Part shown: positions 1 to 7,923 of the stretch, one piece after another
Numbering within the stretch: position 1 is the first letter of the stretch
Layout of the letters: each line of letters starts with the position of its first letter
Source: Massilia sp. PDC64
GTDB taxonomy: Bacteria > Pseudomonadota > Gammaproteobacteria > Burkholderiales > Burkholderiaceae_D
Direction: 5' to 3'
DNA: 64,000 bases
Assembly (NCBI RefSeq): GCF_900101265.1
Contig: NZ_FMZS01000004.1
Coordinates: forward strand, 248,001 to 312,000
Notes under the pieces: generated by a model
The model's input: only the letters and a program-made list of their open reading frames with translations
The model's database searches: none
Told to the model about the DNA's origin: nothing
Position numbers and translations under genes: made by a program

Positions 1-183
1 GGCATCCTGTACCACACGGCGCGTCCGGACACCGTCACGGGCGACTGGGTGTTCGAGCATCCCTTCTTCGTGATCCTGAATCTCGCCGTCGGCGGCGCCT
101 GGCCCGGCAATCCAGATGCGACGACGGCTTTCCCCCAGCAGATGCTGGTCGACTACGTGCGCGTCTACAAGCGCTCGCGTTGA
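1..183 (+). CDS. Glycoside hydrolase family 16 protein, C-terminal end (cut by window start)
   Basis: Only the last 60 codons are present, ending in TGA at 181-183. The readable end contains NLAVGGAWPGNPD followed by MLVDYVRVYK. This is the typical closing beta-strand pattern of GH16 laminarinases and beta-1,3-glucanases: the conserved NLAVGG strand, a P-D loop and a final DYVRVY strand. The catalytic ExDxxE region lies outside the window, so activity and signal peptide cannot be judged. The family hydrolyses beta-1,3(4)-glucans outside the cell, which fits the other glycan genes nearby. The next gene starts 91 bp downstream. Confidence 0.75.
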   Translation, partial: GILYHTARPDTVTGDWVFEHPFFVILNLAVGGAWPGNPDATTAFPQQMLVDYVRVYKRSR

Positions 184-274
184 CGATTCGTCATGACGAA
201 GTTAGCGCTCTCATGGCATCATGTCGGGCTGGGGTGTCGCGCGGTGCGGCGCCGGGCGGGTCTGGAGGGAGCGC

Positions 275-1420
275 ATGAGGGTCGGGACGTGGTTGGCAGC
301 AGGTGTGGCGGCGGTTCTGGTTGTGGGCTGCGCGCGCCCCCTGCGTCCCATGCAATCGCTGTCCGACCCGGAAATCCAGCGCGCGATGCGGCGCGAGCAG
401 GTGCAGGGCCTCGCGTTCGCGACGGTCGAGAACGGCAAGGTCGCGCAAGTGAAGGTGTTCGGCATGCGCAACGCGGCCCTTGGCCAGCCGCTGACGCCGG
501 ACACGATCATGGCGGGAGGCTCCCTCACCAAGGCGGCCTTCGCCTACATGCTGCTGCAACTGGCCGACGAGGGCCGGCTGGACCTCGATGCGCCCGTCAC
601 GAAGCTGCTGCCGCATCCCTTGCCCACGTACCGGATGCGTCCCTACGACTTTTCCGATCTCGCGGGCGACGCGCGCTGGCAGACGCTCACCCCGCGCATC
701 CTCCTCGCACACGGCGGCGGCCTTGCCGACCATCGCTGGCTGGAGCCAGGCGGCCGGCTGCGAATCCACACCGACCCCGGCGAGCGCTATGCGTATTCCA
801 GCGAGGGGTATGCGATCCTGCAGCTGATCGTGGAGCAGGGCCTGGGCCTGGACGTGGCGCAGGAGATGCGCCGGCGCGTGTTCGACCGCTTCGACATGCG
901 CCGCACGAGCATGCACTGGCGCCCGGAGTTCTCGGAAAACGCGGCGGACGGCTACGCCTTCGACGGCACCCTGCAGCCGCACGAGCGGCGCTACCGGGTG
1001 CGGGCGGCCGCCTCGATGGAGACGACGATCGCCGACCAGGCGAAGCTGTGGGCCGGCATCATGCGCGGCGACGGCCTGCGGCCCGATACGCGCGCCGCCT
1101 TCTCGACGGGTTGGCTGCCGATCGCGTCGCGCCACCGGTACCCCGCGTTCGACGGCGCCGAGACGGCGTGGCCGCAGAAGCTGGCGGCGGGCCTGGGCGT
1201 CGTCACGTTCGAGGACCGCACGGGGCCGGGCTGGTTCGACGGCGGCCACGACGACTCGACGGCGGACTTCGTGCTGTGCCTGGAGACGGGCCAGCGCTGC
1301 GTCGTGATGCTGGCGAACGACGTGCGGGCGGAGCGCCTGTTCCCGGAGCTGGGCCGGCAGGCGCTCGGTCCCGACGACATGCCGTGGAGCTGGGAATATG
1401 ACTGGCTGGATCAACCTTGA
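275..1420 (+). CDS. Serine hydrolase / beta-lactamase-related lipoprotein
   Basis: A 381-residue protein of the class C beta-lactamase/esterase-like family (PF00144). The ATG at 275 is chosen because GGAGGGA sits 4 bp upstream and because it opens a lipoprotein signal: MRVGTWLAAGVAAVLVVGC with the lipobox cysteine at residue 19. A longer frame from 221 would bury that signal. The nucleophile motif SLTK is at residues 83-86 and the second motif YSS at about 174-176; a GGHDD stretch near the end may replace the third HxG-type box. The family includes D-Ala-D-Ala peptidases, esterases and D-amino-acid hydrolases, so the substrate cannot be named. The product should be anchored in the envelope. 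The next gene starts 23 bp before this stop, which suggests translational coupling. Confidence 0.8.
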   Translation: MRVGTWLAAGVAAVLVVGCARPLRPMQSLSDPEIQRAMRREQVQGLAFATVENGKVAQVKVFGMRNAALGQPLTPDTIMAGGSLTKAAFAYMLLQLADEGRLDLDAPVTKLLPHPLPTYRMRPYDFSDLAGDARWQTLTPRILLAHGGGLADHRWLEPGGRLRIHTDPGERYAYSSEGYAILQLIVEQGLGLDVAQEMRRRVFDRFDMRRTSMHWRPEFSENAADGYAFDGTLQPHERRYRVRAAASMETTIADQAKLWAGIMRGDGLRPDTRAAFSTGWLPIASRHRYPAFDGAETAWPQKLAAGLGVVTFEDRTGPGWFDGGHDDSTADFVLCLETGQRCVVMLANDVRAERLFPELGRQALGPDDMPWSWEYDWLDQP

Positions 1421-1850
1421 CACCGGGGCCGGCGCCGGCATTCCGCTGGCCGCGACGCCGGATGCCCGCTTCGAGGACGCGTTCCGCCGCTGGCTCCTGG
1501 GCGCGCTCGGCGAGCCGGCCGGCAGCTGGCGCGCGGGCGTGCGCGCGCTATGCTTCAACGTGTATCCCGCGACGGACGCGGCGCACGCCGTGGAACTGAT
1601 CGGCGCGGCGGATTGCGACCCGGCGGCCGCCGACTGGGCGCTGGACGAAGTGTGGCTCCCGTCCCGTCCCAGCCTCGCGCTACCGGACTTTGTTCCCGAT
1701 GCCGACGACGGCGTCCTGCTCGTGCGGCGGCTGTTGCGCGCGGCGCTTGCCGACGGCTTCGCGGGCGCGCGCCTGAAACGCTATCCGCGCATCGCCGTGG
1801 GCCACGTGGACGGCGCGCTCGACGTGGTATGGGAGCGCATGCCGGTCTGA
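1398..1850 (+). CDS. Hypothetical protein overlapping the serine hydrolase gene
   Basis: A 150-residue protein of no family I recognise. Its ATG lies 23 bp inside the upstream serine hydrolase gene in another frame, so the two are probably translated together. No signal peptide, membrane segment or cysteine pattern is visible. The sequence is rich in Ala, Asp and Leu with several Trp residues and looks like a small soluble cytoplasmic alpha/beta protein. It is convincing as a gene because it fills the whole gap to the next gene and keeps the local codon bias. Function unknown. Confidence 0.55.
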   Translation: MTGWINLDTGAGAGIPLAATPDARFEDAFRRWLLGALGEPAGSWRAGVRALCFNVYPATDAAHAVELIGAADCDPAAADWALDEVWLPSRPSLALPDFVPDADDGVLLVRRLLRAALADGFAGARLKRYPRIAVGHVDGALDVVWERMPV

Positions 1851-1910
1851 CCCGCCGTCTGCAAGGATCGCGGCCAGGCGTTACACTCGACGCTTTGACC
1901 GGAGCGCACG

Positions 1911-3167
1911 TTGTCCCATCCACCTTTGCCCACCGAGGTGCTCGACCGCCCGCGGCATGACGCCGCGATGCAACCCGACATGCCCACGTGGCTGATGCTG
2001 TTGATCGCCGCGGCCTGCGGCCTGATCGTCGCAAATCTGTATTACGTCCAGCCGCTCGTCGGCCCGATCCGCTCGGACATCGGCCTGCCCGCCGGCGCCG
2101 CGGGCCTCCTCGTCACCCTCACGCAGCTCGGCTATTGCGCGGGCCTGCTGCTCGTCGTGCCGCTGGGCGACCTGCTGGAAAACCGCAAGCTCGTGCTGGC
2201 CCTCGTCGCGCTGCTGGTCGTGGCGCTCGTCGCGGCGCCGCTCGCGCCGGCACTCGGCCAGCCGGTGCCGGCGTTCCTCGCGTGCTCGCTCGCGATCGGC
2301 TTCGGCGCCGTTGCCGTGCAGGTGCTCGTGCCGTACGCATCGCACATGGCGGCCGAGCACGTGCGCGGGCGCGTCGTCGGCAATATCGTCAGCGGCCTGA
2401 TGTTCGGGATCATGCTGGCCCGGCCCGTCGCCAGTTTCATCACGCACGCATGGTCGTGGCAAGGCGTGTACGTGCTGTCGGCCGTGCTGATGGTAGTGCT
2501 CGGGCTCGTCCTGCGCGTGCTGCTCCCCACGCGCCAGCCCCGTTCGGCGCTGGGCTATGGCCAGTTGCTCGCCTCGATGGCGGGTCTCGTGCGCGACCTG
2601 CCCGTGCTGCGCCGCCGCGCCATCTACCAGGCCGGCATGTTCGGCGCGTTCAGCGTGTTCTGGACCGTCGTGCCGCTGCTGCTCGCGAGCCCGGCCTACG
2701 GCATGAACCAGCGCGACATCGCGTGGTTCGCGCTGGCGGGCGTCGCGGGGACGATCGCGGCGCCGATCTCGGGTCGCGTGGCGGACCGGGGCTGGACCCG
2801 TCCGGCCACCGCGTTCTGCATGCTCCTCGGCCTGCTGTCGTTCGTGCCCACGCTGGGCCTGGCCGACGGCGGCCGTTTCGGTGTCGGCATCCTCGTGGCG
2901 GCCGCCATCGCGCTGGATTTCGCCGTGTCGGGCAATCTCGTGCTGGGCCAGCGCGCGATCTATGCGCTGGGTGCGGAAGTGCGCGGCCGCGTCAACGGCC
3001 TGTACATGGCGACGTTCTTCCTGGGCGGCGCGACCGGATCGGCGCTGGGGGCGTGGAGTTATGCGCACGGCGGCTGGCAGGCCGCGTGCGCCGTGGGCAT
3101 GGGATTGATCGGGGCGGTGCTGCTCGTATTCGTCACCGAGCCCCGCGGCTTCATTTCGAAGTCTTGA
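1911..3167 (+). CDS. MFS transporter (12 TM segments, drug/proton antiporter type)
   Basis: A 418-residue major facilitator protein. A short hydrophilic N-terminus is followed by about 12 hydrophobic segments; the first contains NLYYVQPL, typical of the YdeG/YdhP-like DHA1 exporters, and the loop after TM2 carries the G-D-x-x-x-x-R/K signature as GDLLENRK. The TTG at 1911 is preferred because GGAG lies 6 bp upstream; an ATG at 1968 would remove 19 residues and has no good ribosome site. The substrate is unknown; these proteins export sugars, amino acids or drugs. The 3' end overlaps the convergent merP gene by 17 bp. Confidence 0.8.
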   Translation: MSHPPLPTEVLDRPRHDAAMQPDMPTWLMLLIAAACGLIVANLYYVQPLVGPIRSDIGLPAGAAGLLVTLTQLGYCAGLLLVVPLGDLLENRKLVLALVALLVVALVAAPLAPALGQPVPAFLACSLAIGFGAVAVQVLVPYASHMAAEHVRGRVVGNIVSGLMFGIMLARPVASFITHAWSWQGVYVLSAVLMVVLGLVLRVLLPTRQPRSALGYGQLLASMAGLVRDLPVLRRRAIYQAGMFGAFSVFWTVVPLLLASPAYGMNQRDIAWFALAGVAGTIAAPISGRVADRGWTRPATAFCMLLGLLSFVPTLGLADGGRFGVGILVAAAIALDFAVSGNLVLGQRAIYALGAEVRGRVNGLYMATFFLGGATGSALGAWSYAHGGWQAACAVGMGLIGAVLLVFVTEPRGFISKS

Positions 3168-3435
3168 GCATCGCCGGATAGCCCACGTCTTCCGTCGCCT
3201 TTTTCAGGTCGGCGACGGTGGCCCGGACGTCGTCGTAGACGATGACGGCTTCGCGCTTCTCGTAGCTGACCTTCACCTTCGACACGCCCTGCACTTTCGA
3301 CAGCGCCGTCTTGATGGTGATGGGGCAGGTGGCGCAGTCCATCGTCGGGACATTCAGCGACACGGTCTGCTGCTTGGCGAAGGCGGGCGCCGCGACGAAC
3401 AGGGCGGCGACGGCGAGGGTGCGGGTGAAGTTCAT
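3151..3435 (-). CDS. merP: Periplasmic mercury-binding protein MerP
   Basis: A 94-residue periplasmic heavy-metal-associated protein. Residues 1-20 form a cleavable signal peptide ending in AFA. The metal site is TMDCATC with Cys34 and Cys37, followed by the ITIKTALSKVQGVSKV helix and the TEDVGYP end typical of MerP. The usual glycine of GMTCxxC is Thr here and the residue before the first Cys is Asp, so the loop is slightly unusual. In mer operons MerP binds Hg(II) and passes it to MerT. The ATG has GAGGAGA 6 bp upstream. It is the last gene of a four-gene operon (TlpA, transglutaminase-like, merT, merP); no merR or merA is adjacent. Confidence 0.88.
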   Translation of the reverse strand: MNFTRTLAVAALFVAAPAFAKQQTVSLNVPTMDCATCPITIKTALSKVQGVSKVKVSYEKREAVIVYDDVRATVADLKKATEDVGYPAMLKTSK

Positions 3436-3446
3436 GGATGCTCTCC

Positions 3447-3821
3447 TCAATAGAACAGCGGGGCGATCAGCGGAAAGCCCAGCAACAGCGCGACGAACAG
3501 CGCGCAGGCGATGAACACGCGGCGCATCAGCGGCCGCGTCGTGGCGCAGTCGCCGCTTTCCAGGTCGCACGCGCGCGCCGGGCGGAATACGAGCCACCCG
3601 GCCCACGCCAGCGCGCCGACGGTGAGCGCGATGGCATAGGGCGTCACGGGTTTCAGGGCCTGCAGATTGACCATCCACGCGCCCGTGACGCCGACCAGCA
3701 CGAGTGCGAGCGGCAGCACGCAGCACGTCGAGGCGAGCAGCGCCGCGATCATGCCGATGGCGATCAGGCGGCCGGCCTTGCGTTCGGTACCGGCGACAGG
3801 TTGGCGGGCGAGCGTGGACAT
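3447..3821 (-). CDS. merT: Mercuric ion transport protein MerT
   Basis: A 124-residue inner-membrane protein with three hydrophobic segments. The first carries the vicinal pair Cys33-Cys34 (LASTCC), which accepts Hg(II) from MerP. The loop between TM2 and TM3 holds a second pair, in ACDLESGDC. The C-terminus LGFPLIAPLFY matches the MerT ending. Family knowledge: MerT moves Hg(II) into the cytoplasm for reduction by MerA. The gene sits 11 bp upstream of merP and 5 bp downstream of a transglutaminase-like gene, in the same direction. Because MerA is not visible, the imported metal may be handled elsewhere or the cargo may differ. Confidence 0.88.
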   Translation of the reverse strand: MSTLARQPVAGTERKAGRLIAIGMIAALLASTCCVLPLALVLVGVTGAWMVNLQALKPVTPYAIALTVGALAWAGWLVFRPARACDLESGDCATTRPLMRRVFIACALFVALLLGFPLIAPLFY

Positions 3822-3826
3822 GCCGG

Positions 3827-4945
3827 TCAGATGGCGCGCGACGTGATGGTGTACTTGAACGTGTCCGGCGCCAGCGAGTCGTATGCTTCGCCGCCGCTCT
3901 GCGCCTGCGGGTACATCAGGAAGCCGACCTTGCCGGCGGCGGAGCCCGGCAGGCGCACGTCGTGGGCAAAGTTATAGCCCATCCAGTTGCCTTCCCAGCC
4001 GCCGAACAGCGCCTTCTTGACCGGAGCGACGATCGGATGGTCCGGATCCTTGATCCAGTCCGGCGTTTCCTGGCGCATGACTTTCGCCACGTCCGCCGGG
4101 TCCATTGCGACCCAGCCGTGCTGCTTCAGGTAGACCTCGGCGCGGCAGTGCTGGGCGCCCTGCAGCGATGCCGGCTTGCCGCCCAGTTCCTTGTAGCCGA
4201 AGCTGCTGGGCGCAATGCGGATGCCGTAGACGTCGCGTGCCGGCACGCCCGAGGCGCGGCACAGGCCCACGAACAGGCCGTTCAGGTCCGCGCACTTGCC
4301 GCCGAAGTTGCCCGTCTCCAGCATCGTCTTGATGTCGCCCGTGCCGCAGCCTTTCACTTTCGGCTCGCGGAACGTGTTCAGCACGATCCAGTCGTAGATG
4401 CGCTGGACTTTTTCTTCGTCCGTGCGCGCGCCCCTGGTGATCGTCAGCGACGTCTTTTTCACGATGCCGTCCAGCGGCATCAGGTCGGTCGGCTGCAGCC
4501 ACAGGCGCAGGTCTTCCGCAGACTCGCCGCCCGGGGTGCGGGTCTTCCAGTTCTCGGCGCGGTCGCGCGTCTGGATGCGCGACACGACTTCCAGCACCGG
4601 CGGGGCGCTGCCGTCGAACTCGGCGACGAGGAAGCGTGCGCCGTAGTGCGGGTCGCTTTCCACGTGGGCCTTCGTCGCGTTGCCGGACCAGTTGTTGGAC
4701 AGGCTGCGCTGCCATTCCGTGTCGATGGCCGGCAGCGGGATCCACACGGTCGACGGGCCGGATGCGCGTTGCAGGGCCACCTTCGTCACCACCTCGTAGC
4801 TCTTCCAGTCGCCCGGGCGCGGGTCGAAATGGCGTTCCTGCGCTTCCGCCGCCAGCACGGCGCGGGGCAGGGCGGTGGCGAGCGCGAAGCCGCCGGCCGC
4901 TTTGAGGAGCGTACGGCGGGCGGTGGACGGTTTGGTGTCTTGCAT
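3827..4945 (-). CDS. Tat-exported transglutaminase-like domain protein
   Basis: A 372-residue protein. The N-terminus has a twin-arginine signal (TARRTLLKAAGG, Arg10-Arg11, then a hydrophobic stretch to about residue 33), so it should be exported folded. A beta-rich N-terminal half is followed by a transglutaminase-like core with the full papain-like triad: Cys218 in GGKCADL, His266 in AQHCRAE and Asp282 in AMDPADV. The core includes the helix after the Cys (LNGLFVGLCRASGVPAR). The family covers peptidases, deglycases and cross-linking enzymes; its substrate here is unknown. The start is the ATG at 4945, 11 bp after the TlpA-like gene stop, and 5 bp separate its stop from merT, so all four genes form one operon. 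Confidence 0.78.
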   Translation of the reverse strand: MQDTKPSTARRTLLKAAGGFALATALPRAVLAAEAQERHFDPRPGDWKSYEVVTKVALQRASGPSTVWIPLPAIDTEWQRSLSNNWSGNATKAHVESDPHYGARFLVAEFDGSAPPVLEVVSRIQTRDRAENWKTRTPGGESAEDLRLWLQPTDLMPLDGIVKKTSLTITRGARTDEEKVQRIYDWIVLNTFREPKVKGCGTGDIKTMLETGNFGGKCADLNGLFVGLCRASGVPARDVYGIRIAPSSFGYKELGGKPASLQGAQHCRAEVYLKQHGWVAMDPADVAKVMRQETPDWIKDPDHPIVAPVKKALFGGWEGNWMGYNFAHDVRLPGSAAGKVGFLMYPQAQSGGEAYDSLAPDTFKYTITSRAI

Positions 4946-4956
4946 GGCTTTTTTCC

Positions 4957-5499
4957 CTATTTTTGGTGATGTGTTCGTTTCGTCTGCGGCTCGGCCAGAA
5001 GCGCGTCGATGGCGGCCCGCAGCCGGGTGTCGTCCGGCGGGATCTCTCCGACCGTGCGCCAACGTGCGCGGCCCGTGCGGTCCACGACGATCGTCGTCGG
5101 CATCACGCCCGGCGTCCAGCGCCTGAAGGCGTCGCCCGTGCGGTCGCGCAGGACGGGATAGCCGAGCGGATGGTCCTTCGTGAAGCGTTCGATCGTGTCG
5201 AGCGGTTCCTTGTAGTTCACGCCGACGACCGCGACGCCCTCCTGGCCCGCGAGCCCTTTCAGCACGGGCAGCTCGTCCACGCACGGGCCGCACCAGCTGG
5301 CCCAGAAATTCACGACGACGACTTTCCCGCGCAGCGTCGCCAGGTCCCAGGGCTGGCCGTCCAGGCCCGTCACCTGCAGGGCCGGCGTCGGTTGGGCGGC
5401 GGGCCAGGGGCGCAGGGTCGCGTCCTTTGCCCCGGCCGTGCCGGCGGCCAGCAGTGCCGCGAACAGCAGGCCGGTGGACATCCTCGTGTGGTGCGTCAA
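4957..5499 (-). CDS. TlpA-family periplasmic thiol-disulfide oxidoreductase
   Basis: A 180-residue thioredoxin-fold protein. The active site WCGPC has Cys70 and Cys73 (numbering from the TTG at 5499), preceded by VVVVNFWAS; the cis-proline loop is GVMPTTIVVDR. Together these mark the TlpA/ResA/DsbE group. A signal peptide ends at about residue 24. Two starts are possible: TTG at 5499, which supplies an Arg to the n-region, or ATG at 5481, which lacks positive charge and a spaced ribosome site. It is the first gene of the operon leading to merTP. A periplasmic dithiol reductant could keep the MerP and MerT cysteines reduced; this is an inference. Confidence 0.82.
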   Translation of the reverse strand: MTHHTRMSTGLLFAALLAAGTAGAKDATLRPWPAAQPTPALQVTGLDGQPWDLATLRGKVVVVNFWASWCGPCVDELPVLKGLAGQEGVAVVGVNYKEPLDTIERFTKDHPLGYPVLRDRTGDAFRRWTPGVMPTTIVVDRTGRARWRTVGEIPPDDTRLRAAIDALLAEPQTKRTHHQK

Positions 5500-5575
5500 C
5501 GTGTGGATCTCGAAGCGGAAACAATCGTCATGATACCAGAGCGGACGCGCCGGTGTCCGGCCGGGGCCGTTCCAG

Positions 5576-5605
5576 TTGGCACGACGCGACGGCGTTGTTC
5601 ATAAT
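5576..5605 (+). promoter_or_regulatory. Sigma-70-type promoter of the SMR efflux gene
   Basis: TTGGCA at 5576-5581 and CATAAT at 5600-5605 are separated by 18 bp, with AAAGGAG and the ATG following at 5612 and 5624. This implies a leader of about 10-12 nt before the ribosome site. Confidence 0.5.
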
Positions 5606-5623
5606 CGTGGCAAAGGAGCACAC

Positions 5624-5956
5624 ATGAACAACTGGATTTACCTGGCGGTCGCCATCTTATCGGAAACCGTCGCCACCACGGCGTTGAAAGCGAGCGCCGG
5701 ATTCACCCGCCCGGGCCCCGCGGCGCTCGTCGTCGTGGGCTATGGCCTGGCTTTCTATTTCCTGTCGCTGACGTTGCGAACGATCCCGCTCGGCGTCGCC
5801 TATGCCGTCTGGTCGGGCGTCGGCATCGTACTGATCACGACGGCGGGCTGGATCTTGTACGAACAGAAACTCGATGCGGCCGCGCTGGCCGGCATCGCCC
5901 TGATCGTGGCCGGCGTGCTCGTGATGAACCTGTTCTCGAAGACGGCCGGGCACTGA
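5624..5956 (+). CDS. Small multidrug resistance (SMR) transporter, EmrE-like
   Basis: A 110-residue protein with four hydrophobic helices, the exact size of EmrE. The essential membrane glutamate is Glu14 in ILSETVATTALK; the GVAYAVWSGVG motif of helix 3 and the C-terminal helix GVLVMNLFSK are also conserved. SMR proteins work as dual-topology dimers that exchange protons for lipophilic cations such as quaternary ammonium compounds. The ATG at 5624 has AAAGGAG 5 bp upstream. The gene is divergent from the TlpA/mer operon and appears monocistronic. The EmrE versus SugE (guanidinium) subtype is not settled by eye, but the sequence pattern favours EmrE. Confidence 0.85.
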   Translation: MNNWIYLAVAILSETVATTALKASAGFTRPGPAALVVVGYGLAFYFLSLTLRTIPLGVAYAVWSGVGIVLITTAGWILYEQKLDAAALAGIALIVAGVLVMNLFSKTAGH

Positions 5957-6023
5957 TTGCCAACCGTGCATCCCGTCGGGACCGCTTGGGGTAAGCTCTG
6001 CGGCAAAAATCCGGGAGGGGACG

Positions 6024-7820
6024 ATGCGATCGCTACGGTATCTTGGCGCACTGGCATGCGCACTGGCTGCATCCGCATGGGCGGCGCCCGCCGCCACCTA
6101 TCGCAATCCGCTGCCCGTCCTGCTCGCGAACGGCGAACCCTCCCAGAACTGCGCGGACCCGGCCGTGCTGCGCGACCCGCGCGCGAAGACGCCCACGTGG
6201 TATCTGTATTGCACGAGCGATCCCGTCAGCAAGAAGGAGCGGCCGCTGGAAGGCGAGAAGGGCGACTGGCACTTCCACATGATCGCCATCTACCGCTCGA
6301 CGGACCTCGTCGGGTGGAACTACGTGGGCGACGCGTTCGCCGACCGTCCGGCCGGGCTGGCGGCGCCGACGTCCGGCCTGTGGGCGCCGGAGCCGGAATT
6401 CCTGAACGGCCACTACTACCTGTATTTCACCGTGACGGACGTGGCGGACGCGCACAGCCCGGAGGCGGGCTGCGACAAGGACTCCGCCATCGGCGTGGCC
6501 ATGGCGGACAGTCCGGCCGGGCCGTGGGTGCCGGCGGCCAGGCCGGTCGTGCCGCCGCGGCGCGCAGGGCCGGGCTGCGATTTTCAATGGACGTTCGATC
6601 CGAAGGTCGTCGAGGACGGCGGCCGCAAGTGGATCTATTACGGCAGCTACGGCGGTGGCGTATGGGTGCAGCCGCTGCGGTCCGACGGCCTGCAGGCCGA
6701 GGGCACGCCGCGCAAGGTGGGCGCCGCCTGGCGTTACGAAGGTGCGGAAGTGGTGAAGCACGGCGGCTGGTGGTATTTGTTCGGGTCGACGACAGATTGC
6801 TGCAACGGCCCGCTGACCGGCTATGCCGTCTATGCGGGCCGGGCCCGGACGCCGGCCGGGCCGTTCCTCGACCGGCTGGGTCAGGACCTGGCCGCGCCCC
6901 GCGCGGGCGGTACCCCTGTCCTGTTCCAGAACGGCAATCGCTGGGTCGGCGTGGGCCACAACACGGTCTTTCCCGACGCGGCCGGCCAGTGGTGGACGAT
7001 CTACCATGGCATCGACGTGAACGACCCGTTCTTCAGCGCCCGCGACAAGCTGACTCGGCGCCTCGCGCTGCTCGACCGTATCGACTGGATCGACGGCTGG
7101 CCCGTCGCGCGCGGCGCGCCCAGCGACGAACCCCGCCCGGCGCCGGCGACGGCGGCCGGCACGCACCCGCGGGCGCTGGCGCTCGCGGCCCCGCCCGCGG
7201 AGAACGCGCGTCCGCTGTGGACGGATGCGTTCGACGGCGCGAAGCTGGACGAGCGCTGGTCGTGGCTGCGTCCGCCGGCCGGGGACTCCTGGTCGACCGG
7301 ACCGCAGGGCCTGACCCTGGCCACGGCGGCGACCGACCTGCACGTGGACACGAACACGGCCAGCGTGCTGCAGGCGGCCGTGCCGGAAGGCGACTATCGG
7401 ATCGAAGCGGTCGTGACACTGGACGTGCCGGACGACTGCTGCAAGGCGCCCGTGCAGGCCGGCCTCGTCGTGATGCGCGACGACGACAACTACGTCAAGC
7501 TTGTCGAGATGGCGCACGGGGGCCTGCACCAGGTCGAGTTCGCGAAGGAGCTGTCGCCCGTGCCGGAGGCATATCCCCGCTACGGCAACACGGTCGTGGG
7601 CACGCCCGCCACCGCCACGTGGCTGCGGCTCGATGTCCACCGGGTCGGGGGGGATGAACGTTATACGGCGTATTCGAGCCGGGACGGCAAGACCTGGGTC
7701 GGCGGCGGAACATGGACGCACCGCCTCGGTCCGCAGGCGCGGCTGGGCCTGGTGGCGATGGGCGGCGCCGGTTACCGTGCGGTGTTCGGGCGTGTGTCCG
7801 TGTCCCGCCTGTCTCGTTGA
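6024..7820 (+). CDS. Secreted glycoside hydrolase family 43 protein with C-terminal lectin-like domain
   Basis: A 598-residue enzyme with a signal peptide ending near residue 21. The five-bladed GH43 propeller covers about residues 25-370: catalytic base Asp45 in NCADPAV, pKa-modulating Asp192 in FDPKVV and acid Glu239 in RYEGAEVV. From about residue 405 onward there is a concanavalin-like domain (WTDAFDGAKLDERW...), common behind GH43 modules. The family includes alpha-L-arabinofuranosidases, arabinanases and beta-xylosidases; substrate cannot be fixed. The ATG follows GGGAGGGGACG. A GH2 enzyme and a sugar ABC transporter follow, so it probably supplies sugars to that importer. Confidence 0.85.
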   Translation: MRSLRYLGALACALAASAWAAPAATYRNPLPVLLANGEPSQNCADPAVLRDPRAKTPTWYLYCTSDPVSKKERPLEGEKGDWHFHMIAIYRSTDLVGWNYVGDAFADRPAGLAAPTSGLWAPEPEFLNGHYYLYFTVTDVADAHSPEAGCDKDSAIGVAMADSPAGPWVPAARPVVPPRRAGPGCDFQWTFDPKVVEDGGRKWIYYGSYGGGVWVQPLRSDGLQAEGTPRKVGAAWRYEGAEVVKHGGWWYLFGSTTDCCNGPLTGYAVYAGRARTPAGPFLDRLGQDLAAPRAGGTPVLFQNGNRWVGVGHNTVFPDAAGQWWTIYHGIDVNDPFFSARDKLTRRLALLDRIDWIDGWPVARGAPSDEPRPAPATAAGTHPRALALAAPPAENARPLWTDAFDGAKLDERWSWLRPPAGDSWSTGPQGLTLATAATDLHVDTNTASVLQAAVPEGDYRIEAVVTLDVPDDCCKAPVQAGLVVMRDDDNYVKLVEMAHGGLHQVEFAKELSPVPEAYPRYGNTVVGTPATATWLRLDVHRVGGDERYTAYSSRDGKTWVGGGTWTHRLGPQARLGLVAMGGAGYRAVFGRVSVSRLSR

Positions 7821-7923
7821 TGCGACGCCGTGAGTATCGCTTTGTAACTGCCGGTGAAAGGCCTTGCAAGCCGAGGTGACGGCTCATAGAGTAGGTCGTA
7901 CAGAAGAATGAAGGAGCGCAAAC

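Noticed and set aside
1398..1850. Possible toxin-antitoxin or immunity pair with the overlapping serine hydrolase
   Set aside because: The upstream gene is a standard lipoprotein hydrolase and the second protein has no toxin or antitoxin feature; the overlap alone is not enough.
1881..3068. 395-codon antisense frame over the MFS transporter gene
   Set aside because: Charged low-complexity product (Arg, His, Gln, Glu) typical of an antisense frame; the MFS reading has 12 membrane helices.
3151..3821. Mercury resistance island acquired by transfer
   Set aside because: The mer genes have the same codon and base composition as their neighbours and lack merR, merA, transposon ends or inverted repeats, so nothing in the sequence indicates a mobile mer element.
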